Below are positions 37,097-50,486 of a stretch of DNA of 64,000 nt, in pieces. The translations under genes were made by a program, and so were the position numbers. How positions within the stretch are numbered: position 1 is the first letter of the stretch; each line of letters opens with the position of its first letter. The notes under the pieces are model-generated. The model was not told where the DNA came from, did no database searches, and saw only the letters and a list, made by a program, of their open reading frames with translations. The stretch is from Paracoccus sp. (in: a-proteobacteria) (GTDB lineage Bacteria > Pseudomonadota > Alphaproteobacteria > Rhodobacterales > Rhodobacteraceae): the NCBI RefSeq assembly GCF_030604785.1, contig NZ_JAUVVF010000009.1, positions 1 through 64,000 of the forward strand, read 5' to 3'.

Positions 37097-37759
37097 TCAT
37101 TGTGACGCAGGTGGCGACCCGATGATGCGGTGAAAACTGTCACGCAGCGCGACGTCCAGATCCTGCATGGTCACCGGCAGTCCCATATCGACGAGGCTGG
37201 TGACGCCGTGGCCGCTGATCCCGCAGGGGACGATGCCGGCATAATGCGACAGGTCCGGCTCGACATTGATCGAGATGCCGTGAAAGCTGACCCAACGGCG
37301 CAGCTTGATGCCGATGGCGGCGATCTTGTCCTCGCGCATCGTGCCGTCGGGCAGGGCGGGCTTGTCGGGACGCGGAATCCAGACGCCGACGCGGCCCGGC
37401 CGGATCTCGGCGCGCAGACCGAATTGCGCCAGCGCGTCGATCACCCAGGCCTCGAGATTGCCGACAAAGGCGCGGATATCGCGCCCGCGCCGGTTAAGGT
37501 CCAGCATCACATAGGCGACCCGCTGGCCCGGCCCGTGATAGGTGTATTGCCCGCCCCTTCCGGTCGGATGGACCGGAAAGCGGCGGTCCAGCAGGTCGCG
37601 CGGGTTGGCGCTGGTCCCGGCGGTATAGAGCGGCGGATGCTCGACCAGCCAGATCGCCTCGGAAGCGCGGCCCTCGTGGATGGCGGCGACGCGTTCCTCC
37701 ATCAGGCGCACGGCCTCGGGATGTTCGGTCAGGCCGGGGGTGACGATCCATTCGACCAT
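37097..37759 (-). CDS. lipB: Octanoyltransferase LipB
   Basis: A 220-residue enzyme moving octanoyl groups from acyl carrier protein to lipoate-dependent apoenzymes, the first step of lipoate synthesis. Signatures seen: [25 protein letters not shown], the lysine in [15 protein letters not shown], and the acyl-accepting cysteine in [12 protein letters not shown]. It lies 9 bases after panB on the same strand and ends 93 bases from cycA. No lipA is seen. Confidence 0.95.
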   Translation of the reverse strand: MVEWIVTPGLTEHPEAVRLMEERVAAIHEGRASEAIWLVEHPPLYTAGTSANPRDLLDRRFPVHPTGRGGQYTYHGPGQRVAYVMLDLNRRGRDIRAFVGNLEAWVIDALAQFGLRAEIRPGRVGVWIPRPDKPALPDGTMREDKIAAIGIKLRRWVSFHGISINVEPDLSHYAGIVPCGISGHGVTSLVDMGLPVTMQDLDVALRDSFHRIIGSPPASQ

Positions 37760-37768
37760 GACGCGCCC

Positions 37769-38578
37769 CTAGCGGTAAAGCTGCGCTTCGGCGGGGAAGC
37801 TGCGGTCGCGCACGGCGGCGGCATAGGCGGCGATGGCCTCGTCGGCGCGGGGGCCGAGATCGCCGAACTTCTTCACGAAGCGCGGCACCCGGCCCGACAG
37901 GCCCAGCATGTCGTCCAGGACCAGGATCTGCCCGTCGCAGCGCGCGCTGGCGCCGATGCCGATGGTGGGAATCGCGACCGTCTCGGTGATGCGGTCGGCG
38001 AGGCCCTCATAGACACCCTCGACCACGACCGAGAAGGCGCCCGCCTCGGACACCGCGACCGCATCTTCGACATGCGCGTCCCAGGTCGCCTGATCCTTGC
38101 CTTGCGTGCGAAAGCCCCCCATGACCAGCGTGGCCTGCGGGGTCAGGCCGACATGGGCCATCACGGGGATGCCGCGCTCGACCAGGAAGCGGATCGTGGG
38201 GGCCATGCGCGCGCCGCCCTCCAGCTTGACGGCGGCCGCGCCGGTCTCGGCCAGCACGCGGGCGGCGTTGCGAAAGGCCTGTTCGGGCGATTCCTCGTAG
38301 CTGCCAAAGGGCATGTCGATGGCGACCATGGCGCGGGACGAGCCGCGCATAACCGCCTGACCGTGCAGGATCATCATCTCCAGCGTGACGCCGATGGTCG
38401 AGGACAGGCCGTGGACGACCATCCCCAGACTGTCGCCCACAAGGATGATGTCGGCATGCGCATCGACCAGCGCGGCCATCGGTGCGGTATAGGCGGTCAG
38501 CGCGACGATCGGCACGTCGCTCTTGCGGGCGGCGATCTGCGGGACGGTGACGCGCTTGACGGGGGCTTGCGCTGACAT
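37769..38578 (-). CDS. panB: 3-methyl-2-oxobutanoate hydroxymethyltransferase
   Basis: A 269-residue enzyme that makes ketopantoate from 3-methyl-2-oxobutanoate and methylene-tetrahydrofolate, the first step of pantothenate synthesis. TIM-barrel motifs are [28 protein letters not shown] (metal Asp), [49 protein letters not shown] and [22 protein letters not shown]. It lies 38 bases downstream of panC and 9 upstream of lipB, giving a panC-panB-lipB unit. Confidence 0.96.
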   Translation of the reverse strand: MSAQAPVKRVTVPQIAARKSDVPIVALTAYTAPMAALVDAHADIILVGDSLGMVVHGLSSTIGVTLEMMILHGQAVMRGSSRAMVAIDMPFGSYEESPEQAFRNAARVLAETGAAAVKLEGGARMAPTIRFLVERGIPVMAHVGLTPQATLVMGGFRTQGKDQATWDAHVEDAVAVSEAGAFSVVVEGVYEGLADRITETVAIPTIGIGASARCDGQILVLDDMLGLSGRVPRFVKKFGDLGPRADEAIAAYAAAVRDRSFPAEAQLYR

Positions 38579-38616
38579 GGGCTGGCCTTTCGTGAGATGC
38601 GCGAGGGCCGCGCGGG

Positions 38617-39474
38617 TCAGGGATGCGCCACGCGCTGGTCGATCAGCAGCACGTCACCGAAGCGGACGGCCAGCAGGATCACGACCGGGCGGGCGGGGAC
38701 CGTGACGCGGGACAGATCCTCGGCGTCGCGGATGTCGATCGAGCGGATCTCGGCGCGCGGTTCGGCGCGCAGAATGTCGCGGATGGCGCGGCGCGCCTGC
38801 GCCACCCCGGCGCCGTCGGCGATCAGCGCCTCGCCCCGGTCCAGCGCGCGCGCAAGGACCGGTGCGGCGGCGCGGTCCTCGGGCGTCAGGCGCTGGTTGC
38901 GCGACGACATGGCCAGACCGTCGGCCTCGCGCCTGGTCGGCACGGGCAGGATCGTCACCGGAATGTCGAGATCGGCCACCATCCGGCGGATCAGCGTCAA
39001 TTGCTGATAATCCTTTTCGCCGAAGGCCGCGGCGTCGGGCTGGGCGATGTTGAAGAGCTTTGTCACCACCGTCGCCACGCCGCGGAAATGTCCGGGCCGC
39101 AGCCTGCCCATCAGGATGCGGCCAAGGCCCGCCACCTCGACATGGGTCTGGGCGCCGGGGCGGTAGATGTCCGAGACCTGCGGCAGAAAGACCGCGTCGC
39201 AGCCCGCGCCGCGCAGCTTGGCCAGATCGCCCGCCTCGTCCCGGGGATAGCGGTCCAGATCCTCGTTCGGGCCGAATTGCGTCGGGTTCACGAAGATCGA
39301 GGTCACGACCCGCCCGCCGCCCTGTTCGTCCAGCCAGTCGCGTGCGCGCGCCACCAGCGACAGATGGCCGTCATGCAGCGCGCCCATGGTCGGGACCAGG
39401 ACGACCTTGCCGCCGGCCTGCCGCCAATCCTGCCGGATCGCCCGCATGTCGGGCGTGCTGCGGATGATCTGCAT
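38617..39474 (-). CDS. panC: Pantothenate synthetase
   Basis: A 285-residue ATP-dependent ligase joining pantoate and beta-alanine. Motifs: [15 protein letters not shown] (HIGH-like), [48 protein letters not shown], and the KMSKS-like MSSRNQRL. The start at 39474 has GAGGA 7 bases upstream; the longer open frame to 39555 covers the promoter. First gene of panC-panB-lipB. Confidence 0.96.
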   Translation of the reverse strand: MQIIRSTPDMRAIRQDWRQAGGKVVLVPTMGALHDGHLSLVARARDWLDEQGGGRVVTSIFVNPTQFGPNEDLDRYPRDEAGDLAKLRGAGCDAVFLPQVSDIYRPGAQTHVEVAGLGRILMGRLRPGHFRGVATVVTKLFNIAQPDAAAFGEKDYQQLTLIRRMVADLDIPVTILPVPTRREADGLAMSSRNQRLTPEDRAAAPVLARALDRGEALIADGAGVAQARRAIRDILRAEPRAEIRSIDIRDAEDLSRVTVPARPVVILLAVRFGDVLLIDQRVAHP

Positions 39475-39509
39475 GGCGCTGTCCTCTGGCCCCCCTCGGC
39501 GTGGCGCAG

Positions 39510-39538
39510 AACCTAGCCGCACGGACTCGCCGGGGCAA
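39510..39538 (-). promoter_or_regulatory. sigma70 promoter of panC-panB-lipB
   Basis: Minus strand TTGCCC (39538-39533), 17-base spacer, TAGGTT (39515-39510), 36 bases before the panC start codon. Confidence 0.5.
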
Positions 39539-39641
39539 GGTGCCGCACCACCCATGTCTTTATCGGCCGCTCGTGCCGGCAGCGTCTGACGCGACGTTCC
39601 GGTGCGTCGGCGACTTCGCTGAATGCGGCAGGTGGAAACGC

Positions 39642-39672
39642 AAAAGGCCGGTCCCGAAGGTCCGGCCTTTTT
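39642..39672. terminator. Bidirectional terminator after tRNA-Gly
   Basis: A 10-bp stem (aaaaggccgg, 39642-39651, with ccggcctttt, 39662-39671), one mismatch, two more pairs and a loop that reads UUCG on the minus strand. It has a T-tract on both strands and lies 5 bases past the tRNA 3' end. Confidence 0.88.
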
Positions 39673-39676
39673 GAAT

Positions 39677-39751
39677 TGGAGCGGGCGATGAGATTCGAAC
39701 TCACGACCCTTACCTTGGCAAGGTAATGCTCTACCCCTGAGCTACGCCCGC
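39677..39751 (-). tRNA. tRNA-Gly(GCC)
   Basis: A 75-base tRNA including encoded CCA. Acceptor GCGGGCG/CGCCCGC pairs fully, the D-arm reads GCTC-AGGGGTA-GAGC, the anticodon arm TTACC-TTGCCAA-GGTAA carries anticodon GCC, and the T-arm GTGAG-TTCGAAT-CTCAT has one G-U pair. It reads GGC and GGU glycine codons, the main glycine codons of GC-rich genomes. A sigma70 promoter and a terminator frame it, so it is a single-gene transcript. Confidence 0.97.
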
Positions 39752-39789
39752 ACTCCGTACCGTCCGGCTGTTCGCCTTCGGTGAGCGGT

Positions 39790-39818
39790 GATTTACGGAA
39801 GGCCGCGGGGGCGTGCAA
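39790..39818 (-). promoter_or_regulatory. sigma70 promoter of tRNA-Gly
   Basis: Minus strand TTGCAC (39818-39813), 17-base spacer, TAAATC (39795-39790), about 39 bases before the tRNA 5' end. Confidence 0.6.
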
Positions 39819-39907
39819 GGGCAAAAACGCGTCTCATGCGAAAAAAATCCGGCTTGATCCGGCGGCCTTGCTGGGGTGCCTTGGCGATGACGAATTTGGG
39901 GGCGGGA

Positions 39908-40937
39908 ATGCGTGGCAGCGACAGGCTTGATGAGTTCCTGAGGGCCGGTATGGCGGCGGGCCATGCGCCCGAGAGGCTGGCAGCGGTGCTGAAGGATGCC
40001 GGCTGGAGCGAACGGCAGATCGCCGCCGCTTTGGCCGAATGGCATCTGGAACAAGGGCTGCCCCCGGTGCCGCGGGCCGGTTCAGAACAGGCGGGGGCAG
40101 GACCGGCGCTGCTGCAGGGGCTGGGTTTCCTGGCGCTGGTGGTGATGTGCTGGCAGCTTGTCCAGCTGGGCTTCCAGCTGGCTGAACACCTGACGCCCGG
40201 CCCTGTTGATGGCTGGTATCGCGAGACGCAGATGCGCTGGCCGATCGCGGTTCTGGTGGTGGCGACGCCGGTCTTTGCCCTGCTGCACCTGCGGCCGGGC
40301 GCGGCCGCATGGCCCCGGCGCTCGCTGGCGGCGGCGTCGGGCTTTCTGGCGGGCTGCGCCCTGCTGGGAAGCGCTGCGGCGGTCGTCCATGCCTTCCTGT
40401 CGGGCGATCTGACGGCCCGATTCGCGCTCAAGGCCGCCGTGGTTGTCGTGGTCGCGCTGCTGGTCCTGCTGATCTATCGCCGCGAGCTGGGCGGGGCGGC
40501 CGCGGCGCGCGTGGATGCCGCCGGCCCGCGCGGACTGATCGCGCTGTCGCTGGTGCTGATCGCCCTTGGCATCTGGGTGTCGGGCGGGCCCGGCGCCGGA
40601 CGTGCCGAGCAGCGCGATCAGCAGCGCTGGTCCGATCTGGACGCGATCGCGCTGCAGGCCCAGTGCCTTGCCGGAGAGGGCACCGCCGTTCCGCCCATCG
40701 TGGCAAGCGCGGGCTGCCCCGATCTGCCGGTTCTGGCGGACCGGCAGACGGGCGAGCCCTACGAGATCACCGCGCCGCGCGCCGACCTGCTGCGCCTGTG
40801 CGCCCGCATGGAGACCGACGTGATGCGCGGCGCCCGTTCCGTCGCGGGACCGGGATGCCTTGACGTCACGCTGCCGCACGGGACGGCGCGCGGTCCGGGC
40901 CTGATGCCGCCGGGCGGGGGCATCCTGGCGCCCGGCG

Positions 40938-40954
<17 letters not shown>
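39908..40954 (+). CDS. DUF5671-like multi-pass membrane protein
   Basis: A 348-residue protein. The first 55 residues are a helical, cytoplasmic module ([20 protein letters not shown], then [18 protein letters not shown]), as in DUF5671 proteins. Membrane helices follow at about 65-90, 115-135, 145-170, 178-198 and 215-230. The C-terminal ~110 residues are likely periplasmic, with four cysteines and a Pro/Gly-rich end. Function unknown. The start [10 protein letters not shown] at 39908 is preferred; ATG 39887 is an alternative. It overlaps the convergent uvrA by 17 bases. Confidence 0.65.
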
Positions 40955-43790
<2,836 letters not shown>

Positions 43791-43815
43791 GCCTGTCCCC
43801 GGTGATCAGCCGCAT

Positions 43816-43843
43816 CAGATAGGGACGCGCGGGCAAAAAGCAA
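43816..43843 (-). promoter_or_regulatory. sigma70 promoter of uvrA
   Basis: Minus strand TTGCTT (43843-43838), 16-base spacer, TATCTG (43821-43816), 26 bases before the uvrA start. The LexA-type half-sites abut the -35 directly. Confidence 0.6.
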
Positions 43844-43869
43844 GTTCCAAATGTGAACGGATAGTGAAC
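43844..43869. promoter_or_regulatory. LexA (SOS) box array of uvrA
   Basis: GTTC-N7-GAAC-N7-GAAC (43844-43847, 43855-43858, 43866-43869). The GAAC-N7-GAAC pair is the exact alphaproteobacterial LexA site; the extra GTTC is at the same spacing in inverted orientation. Its position next to the uvrA -35 predicts repression by LexA. Confidence 0.82.
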
Positions 43870-43947
43870 AGTCGCGCGCGGTGTGTTCCGTGGGCGCGCG
43901 GTCCTAGTCCTTTTGCCTGTCTTGGCGAATTCGGGGCCGCACGCTAA

Positions 43948-43982
43948 CGCAAACACTTGCGCTGCATTGCAGCGCCGATAAT
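43948..43982 (+). promoter_or_regulatory. pyc control region with two overlapping palindromes
   Basis: CGCAA-ACAC-TTGCG (43948-43961) overlaps GCGCTGCA-T-TGCAGCGC (43959-43975), immediately followed by a GATAAT -10-like element (43977-43982), 30 bases before pyc. The pattern suggests an operator over the promoter. I cannot name the regulator. Confidence 0.45.
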
Positions 43983-44011
43983 GTGCTGCGCGACAAGGAA
44001 GGGGGCCGGGC

Positions 44012-47000
44012 ATGTTCAACAAGATCCTGATTGCCAACCGGGGCGAGATCGCAATTCGCGTGATGCGGGCGGCGAACGAGCTGGGCAAGAAGACGGTCGC
44101 CGTCTATGCCGAGGAGGACAAGCTGGGCCTGCACCGCTTCAAGGCGGACGAGGCCTATCGCATCGGCGAGGGTTTGGGCCCGGTCGCGGCCTATCTGTCC
44201 ATCCCCGAGATCATCCGCGTGGCCAAGCTGTCGGGCGCCGACGCGATCCATCCCGGCTATGGCCTTCTGTCCGAGAACCCCGATTTCGTGGATGCCTGCG
44301 CCGAGGCCGGCATCACCTTTATCGGCCCGCGCGCCGACACGATGCGGGCGCTCGGCGACAAGGCCAGCGCCCGACGCGTCGCCATCGAGGCGGGCGTGCC
44401 CGTCATCCCCGCGACCGAGGTTCTGGGCGAGGATTTTGAGGCGATCAAGCGCGAGGCGGCCGAGATCGGCTATCCGCTGATGCTGAAGGCCAGCTGGGGC
44501 GGCGGCGGGCGCGGCATGCGCCCGATCAACGGCCCCGAGGAGCTGGTCGAGAAGGTCCGCGAGGGTCGGCGCGAGGCCGAAGCCGCCTTCGGCAACGGCG
44601 AGGGCTATCTGGAGAAGATGATTCTGCGCGCCCGCCATGTCGAGGTGCAGCTGCTGGGCGACACGCATGGCGGGCTTTATCACCTCTATGAACGCGACTG
44701 CACCGTGCAGCGCCGCAACCAGAAGGTCGTCGAGCGCGCGCCGGCGCCCTATCTGACCGACGAGCAGCGGGCCGAGGTCTGCGCGCTGGCGCTGAAGATC
44801 GGGCAGGCGGTCGGCTATCAGAATGCCGGCACGGTCGAGTTCCTGATGGATATGGACAGCCAGAAGTTCTACTTCATCGAGGTGAACCCCCGCGTGCAGG
44901 TCGAGCATACCGTGACCGAAGAGGTCACCGGCATCGACATCGTGCAGTCCCAGATCAAGATCGCCGAGGGCGCAACCCTGGCCGAGGCGACGGGCCATGC
45001 GCGGCAGGAGGACATCACCCTGTCCGGCCACGCCCTGCAATGCCGCGTGACGACCGAGGACCCGCAGAACAACTTCATTCCCGATTACGGCCGCATCACC
45101 GCCTATCGCTCGGCCACCGGCATGGGGATCCGACTGGACGGCGGCACGGCCTATTCGGGCGGCGTGATCACCCGCTACTATGATTCTCTGCTGGTCAAGG
45201 TGACGGCTTGGGCGCAGACGCCCGATCAGGCGATCAAGCGGATGGACCGCGCTTTGCGCGAATTCCGCATCCGGGGCGTCAGCACCAATATCGACTTTGT
45301 CATCAACCTGCTGAAACACCCGACCTTTCTGGATGACAGCTACACGACCAAGTTCATCGACACGACCGAAGACCTGTTCGACTTCAAGAAGCGGCAGGAC
45401 CGGGCGACCAAGATCCTGACCTATCTGGCCGATATCAGCGTCAACGGGCATCCCGAGACCGCAGGCCGGCCGCTGCCGCCTGCTCAGACGGTGGCGCCCC
45501 AGCCCCCCGCGCCCAAGGCCGAACCCGCCCCCGGCACGCGCCAGCTGCTGGAGGAGAAGGGCGCGCAGGCCGTGGCCGACTGGATGGCCGCGCAGAAGCA
45601 GCTCTTGATCACCGACACGACGATGCGCGACGGGCACCAATCGCTGCTGGCGACGCGCATGCGCTCGATCGATATGATCCGCGTGGCGCCCTCCTATGCC
45701 GCGAACCTGCCGCAGCTGTTCAGCGTGGAATGCTGGGGGGGCGCGACCTTCGACGTGGCCTACCGCTTCCTGCAGGAATGCCCCTGGCAGCGGCTGCGCG
45801 ACATCCGGGCCAAGATGCCGAACCTGATGACGCAGATGCTGCTGCGCGCCTCGAACGGGGTGGGCTACACCAACTATCCCGACAATGTGGTGCAGTTCTT
45901 CGTGAAGCAGGCGGCCGAGACGGGCGTGGACGTGTTCCGTGTCTTTGACAGCCTGAACTGGGTCGAGAATATGCGCGTCGCGATGGATGCGGTGGTCGAA
46001 AGCGGCAAGATCTGCGAGGGCACCGTCTGCTATACCGGCAACATGCTGGACCCGAACCGGTCCAAGTATGACCTGAAATACTATGTCAGCACCGCGCAGG
46101 AACTGAAGGCCGCAGGCGCCCATGTGCTGGGCGTCAAGGACATGGCGGGCCTCTTGAAGCCCGCAGCCGCGCGGATCCTGATCAAGGCGCTCAAGGAAGA
46201 GGTCGGCCTGCCGATCCATTTCCACACCCATGACACCAGCGGCATGGGCGGCGCGACGATCCTTGCCGCGGCCGAGGCGGGCGTGGACGCCGTCGATTGC
46301 GCGATGGACGCGCTGTCGGGCAATACCAGCCAGCCCACGATGGGCAGCGTGGTCGAGGCGCTGGCCCAGACCGAGCGCGACACGGGCCTCGATATCGGCG
46401 CCATCCGTGCGATCAGCAATTACTGGGAACGCGTGCGCGAGGGTTACGCGGCCTTCGAATCGGGCCTGCAATCGCCCGCCTCCGAGGTCTATCTGCACGA
46501 GATGCCCGGCGGGCAGTTCACCAACCTCAAGGCGCAGGCGCGTTCGATGGGGCTCGAGGATCGCTGGCACGAGGTCGCGCAGGCCTATGCCGACGTGAAC
46601 CGCCTGTTCGGCGACATCGTCAAGGTCACGCCCTCGTCCAAGGTGGTGGGCGACATGGCGCTGATGATGGTCGCGCAGAACCTGACGCCCGAGGACGTGG
46701 CCGATCCCGCCCGCGAGGTCAGCTTCCCCGATTCGGTCGTGGACATGATGCGCGGCAATCTGGGTCAGCCCCCCGGCGGCTGGCCGCAGGCGATCCAGCG
46801 CAAGGTGCTGAAGGGCGAGGCCCCGATCACCGACCGCCCGGGCGCGCATCTGCCGCCCGTCGATCTTGAGGCCGAGCGCGCCAAGCTGTCCCAGATGCTG
46901 GACGGCCGCGCCATCGACGACGAGGATCTGAACGGGTACCTGATGTATCCCAAGGTCTTCACCGACTACATGGCCCGCCACGAGATCTACGGCCCGGTCC

Positions 47001-47446
47001 GCACCCTGCCGACCCGCGCCTTCTTCTACGGGATGGAGCCGGGTCAGGAGATCAGCGTCGAGATCGATCCCGGCAAGACGCTGGAGGTGCGGCTGCTGAC
47101 CCTTGGCGACACCGACGAAAAGGGCGAGGTCAAGGTCTTCTTCGAGCTGAACGGCCAGCCCCGGCAGGTCCGCGTGCCGAACCGCAAGGCGGGCGGCGGT
47201 GCCGCGGCACGACCCAAGGCGGATGCGACGAATCCCGGCCATGTCGGCGCGCCGATGCCGGGCGTCGTGGCCTCGGTCGCGGTGACGGCGGGGCAGGTGG
47301 TCAGCCAGGGCGACCTGATGCTGACGATCGAGGCGATGAAGATGGAGACCGGCATCCACGCCGAGCGCGAGGGCACGGTCAAGGCCGTCCACGTCGCCCC
47401 CGGCCAGCAGATCGACGCCAAGGATCTTCTGGTCGAGATCGATTGA
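44012..47446 (+). CDS. pyc: Pyruvate carboxylase
   Basis: A 1144-residue single-chain biotin enzyme making oxaloacetate from pyruvate and bicarbonate, feeding the TCA cycle and gluconeogenesis. Domains in order: biotin carboxylase (1-450; ATP-grasp KASWGGGGRGM, VQRRNQKVVE), carboxyltransferase (about 530-800; LLITDTTMRDGHQSLLATR, the metal-binding HFHTHDTSG), tetramerisation region (to about 1060), and C-terminal biotinyl domain with the biotin lysine in EAMKMET near 1110. The full-length alpha4 type is normal for the family. GGAAGGGGGCC precedes the ATG. Confidence 0.97.
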   Translation: MFNKILIANRGEIAIRVMRAANELGKKTVAVYAEEDKLGLHRFKADEAYRIGEGLGPVAAYLSIPEIIRVAKLSGADAIHPGYGLLSENPDFVDACAEAGITFIGPRADTMRALGDKASARRVAIEAGVPVIPATEVLGEDFEAIKREAAEIGYPLMLKASWGGGGRGMRPINGPEELVEKVREGRREAEAAFGNGEGYLEKMILRARHVEVQLLGDTHGGLYHLYERDCTVQRRNQKVVERAPAPYLTDEQRAEVCALALKIGQAVGYQNAGTVEFLMDMDSQKFYFIEVNPRVQVEHTVTEEVTGIDIVQSQIKIAEGATLAEATGHARQEDITLSGHALQCRVTTEDPQNNFIPDYGRITAYRSATGMGIRLDGGTAYSGGVITRYYDSLLVKVTAWAQTPDQAIKRMDRALREFRIRGVSTNIDFVINLLKHPTFLDDSYTTKFIDTTEDLFDFKKRQDRATKILTYLADISVNGHPETAGRPLPPAQTVAPQPPAPKAEPAPGTRQLLEEKGAQAVADWMAAQKQLLITDTTMRDGHQSLLATRMRSIDMIRVAPSYAANLPQLFSVECWGGATFDVAYRFLQECPWQRLRDIRAKMPNLMTQMLLRASNGVGYTNYPDNVVQFFVKQAAETGVDVFRVFDSLNWVENMRVAMDAVVESGKICEGTVCYTGNMLDPNRSKYDLKYYVSTAQELKAAGAHVLGVKDMAGLLKPAAARILIKALKEEVGLPIHFHTHDTSGMGGATILAAAEAGVDAVDCAMDALSGNTSQPTMGSVVEALAQTERDTGLDIGAIRAISNYWERVREGYAAFESGLQSPASEVYLHEMPGGQFTNLKAQARSMGLEDRWHEVAQAYADVNRLFGDIVKVTPSSKVVGDMALMMVAQNLTPEDVADPAREVSFPDSVVDMMRGNLGQPPGGWPQAIQRKVLKGEAPITDRPGAHLPPVDLEAERAKLSQMLDGRAIDDEDLNGYLMYPKVFTDYMARHEIYGPVRTLPTRAFFYGMEPGQEISVEIDPGKTLEVRLLTLGDTDEKGEVKVFFELNGQPRQVRVPNRKAGGGAAARPKADATNPGHVGAPMPGVVASVAVTAGQVVSQGDLMLTIEAMKMETGIHAEREGTVKAVHVAPGQQIDAKDLLVEID

Positions 47447-47537
47447 CGGCGGCCGCCCCGGGGCGCGATTGCGACAAGATGTCGGCCCCGACAGGGCGAG
47501 GCTGGGCTGGAATGGCGGGGCCCGAGGCCCCATAATC

Positions 47538-47570
47538 GAGGGCATCGGCCGTGGAAGCGGCGGTGCCCTC
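47538..47570 (+). other. Hairpin in the pyc-nuoA gap
   Basis: A 10-bp stem (gagggcatcg, 47538-47547, with cggtgccctc, 47561-47570, one G-T pair). A smaller stem ggggcc/ggcccc lies just before at 47517-47531. Neither has a T-run. They probably help end pyc transcription ahead of the nuo promoter. The rest of the 47447-47732 gap holds the nuoA promoter and leader. Confidence 0.45.
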
Positions 47571-47640
47571 CTCGCATTCCAGGCTGTCCGGTTGCCCGGA
47601 TAATGGTACATTTCGACGCGGAAACAGCCTTTCGCGCCCG

Positions 47641-47669
47641 TTGACCCGGATGCCTGCCGGGTCTAAACG
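47641..47669 (+). promoter_or_regulatory. Candidate promoter of the nuo operon
   Basis: TTGACC (47641-47646), 17-base spacer, TAAACG (47664-47669). The spacer holds the inverted repeat ACCCGG-N7-CCGGGT (47644-47662). The start would be near 47676, giving a leader of about 57 bases. Confidence 0.45.
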
Positions 47670-47684
47670 GCACTCAGCCAACCC

Positions 47685-47726
47685 GTCGCGGGGAAAGCCA
47701 AGATCCCCGCGACCGACAAGGGGATC
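47685..47726 (+). promoter_or_regulatory. nuoA leader with two mutually exclusive stems
   Basis: Stem A: gtcgcgggga (47685-47694) pairs perfectly with tccccgcgac (47704-47713) across a 9-base loop and leaves the ribosome site free. Stem B: GATCCCC (47702-47708) pairs perfectly with GGGGATC (47720-47726), which includes the likely Shine-Dalgarno of nuoA. The two cannot form together because 47704-47708 is shared. Confidence 0.5.
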
Positions 47727-47732
47727 AAGCCC

Positions 47733-48621
<889 letters not shown>

Positions 48622-48622
<1 letters not shown>

Positions 48623-49245
48623 TGATGGCCGTCTATCCCGATCTCGACGCGCTGGACCAACTGGCCGAGCATATCAAGCTGCGCCGCCCCGATCAGGTGA
48701 TCGATGCGGGCACGGCGCATGGCGAACTGACCGTGACCGCCACCGCGGCGGGCATCCTCGACCTGATCGAGTTCCTGCGCGGCGACAGCGCCTGCCGCTT
48801 CTCGACGCTGGTGGACATCACCGCGGTCGATTACCCCGCGCGCCCGCAGCGCTTCGACGTGGTCTATCACCTGCTGTCGATGTATCAGAACCAGCGCATC
48901 CGCGTGAAGGTCGCGATCCGCGAGGACGAGATGATGCCCTCGCTGACGGGCATCTTCCCCTCGGCCAACTGGTTCGAGCGCGAGGTGTTCGACATGTTCG
49001 GCATCCTCTTCACCGGCCACCCGGACATGCGCCGCATCCTGACGGATTACGGTTTCACCGGCCATCCGCTGCGCAAGGATTTCCCGACGACCGGCTATGT
49101 CGAGGTCCGCTATGACGAGACCGAGAAGCGCGTCGTCTACGAACCCGTCAAGCTGGTTCAGGAATACCGCCAATTCGATTTCCTTTCGCCTTGGGAGGGC
49201 GCCAATTACGTCCTGCCCGGCGACGAGAAGGGGGCCGCGAAATGA
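48622..49245 (+). CDS. nuoC: NADH-quinone oxidoreductase subunit C
   Basis: The 30-kDa-type subunit (207 residues) of the peripheral arm, which packs against NuoD. Signatures seen: [27 protein letters not shown], then [23 protein letters not shown] and [25 protein letters not shown]. The ATG overlaps the nuoB stop (TAATG); a second ATG follows at once. Separate nuoC and nuoD genes, as here, are the alphaproteobacterial and mitochondrial state, unlike the fused enterobacterial form. Confidence 0.96.
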
Positions 49246-50486
49246 TGGACGGCGACATCCGCAAGAACCAGTATGATGACGGCACGTCGGATTTCCTGAC
49301 CGACGAGCAGCGCATCCGCAACTTCAACGTCAATTTCGGTCCCCAGCACCCCGCCGCGCATGGCGTGCTGCGTCTGGTGCTGGAACTGGACGGCGAGATC
49401 GTCGAGCGCGCCGATCCGCATATCGGCCTGCTGCATCGCGGCACCGAAAAGCTGATGGAAAGCCGCACCTACCTGCAGAACCTGCCCTATTTCGACCGGC
49501 TGGACTATGTCTCGCCCATGAACCAGGAACATGCCTGGTGTCTGGCGATCGAGCGTCTGACCGGCACGGTGGTTCCGCGCCGCGCCAGCCTGATCCGGGT
49601 GCTCTACTCGGAAATCGGGCGCATCCTGAACCACCTGCTGGGACTGACCACGGGCGCGCTGGACGTGGGCGCGCTGACGCCGCCGCTCTGGGGGTTCGAG
49701 GCGCGCGAGGATCTGATGATCTTCTACGAGCGCGCCTCGGGTGCGCGGTTGCACGCCGCCTATTTCCGGCCCGGCGGCGTCCACCAGGACCTGCCGCCCG
49801 ACCTGATCGACGATCTGGAAGCCTGGTGCGAGAAATTCCCCCGGCTGCTGGACGATCTGGACACGCTGCTGACCGAGAACCGCATCTTCAAGCAGCGGCT
49901 GGTCGGCATCGGCGTGGTCAGCGAGCAGGATGCGCTGGACTGGGGTTTCTCGGGCGTGATGGTGCGCGGTTCGGGCATGGCCTGGGACCTGCGCCGCGCC
50001 CAGCCCTACGAGTGCTACAACGAGTTCGACTTCAAGATCCCGGTCGGCACGAACGGCGATTGCTACGACCGCTTCCTGTGCCGGATGCAGGAGATGCGCG
50101 AGTCGGTCTCGATCATGAAGCAGGCCATCGCCAAGCTGCGCGAACCGGCGGGGCAGGGCGACGTGTTGGCGCGCGGCAAGCTGACACCGCCCAAGCGCGG
50201 CGACATGAAGCGCGACATGGAAAGCCTGATCCATCACTTCAAGCTCTATACCGAGGGCTTCAAGGTGCCGGCGGGCGAGGTCTATGCCGCGGTCGAGGCG
50301 CCCAAGGGCGAATTCGGCGTCTATCTGGTCAGCGACGGGACGAACAAGCCCTATCGCGCCAAGCTGCGGGCGCCGGGCTTCCTGCATCTGCAATCCATGG
50401 ACTGGATGGCCAAGGGTCATCTGCTGGCCGACGTGCCGGCGCTGATCGCCACCCAGGATATCGTCTTCGGAGAGGTTGACCGCTGA
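49242..50486 (+). CDS. nuoD: NADH-quinone oxidoreductase subunit D
   Basis: The 49-kDa-type subunit (414 residues) that forms much of the quinone cavity. Seen: [22 protein letters not shown] with the conserved His, [30 protein letters not shown] with the quinone-contact Tyr, and the end [30 protein letters not shown]. The ATG overlaps the nuoC stop (ATGA). It is nearly the same length as Paracoccus Nqo4. It ends with a one-base overlap into nuoE. Confidence 0.96.
   Translation: MMDGDIRKNQYDDGTSDFLTDEQRIRNFNVNFGPQHPAAHGVLRLVLELDGEIVERADPHIGLLHRGTEKLMESRTYLQNLPYFDRLDYVSPMNQEHAWCLAIERLTGTVVPRRASLIRVLYSEIGRILNHLLGLTTGALDVGALTPPLWGFEAREDLMIFYERASGARLHAAYFRPGGVHQDLPPDLIDDLEAWCEKFPRLLDDLDTLLTENRIFKQRLVGIGVVSEQDALDWGFSGVMVRGSGMAWDLRRAQPYECYNEFDFKIPVGTNGDCYDRFLCRMQEMRESVSIMKQAIAKLREPAGQGDVLARGKLTPPKRGDMKRDMESLIHHFKLYTEGFKVPAGEVYAAVEAPKGEFGVYLVSDGTNKPYRAKLRAPGFLHLQSMDWMAKGHLLADVPALIATQDIVFGEVDR

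Noticed and set aside
43904-47611. Minus-strand open frame of 1235 codons
   Set aside because: Antisense shadow of pyruvate carboxylase; no recognisable domain and no ribosome site.
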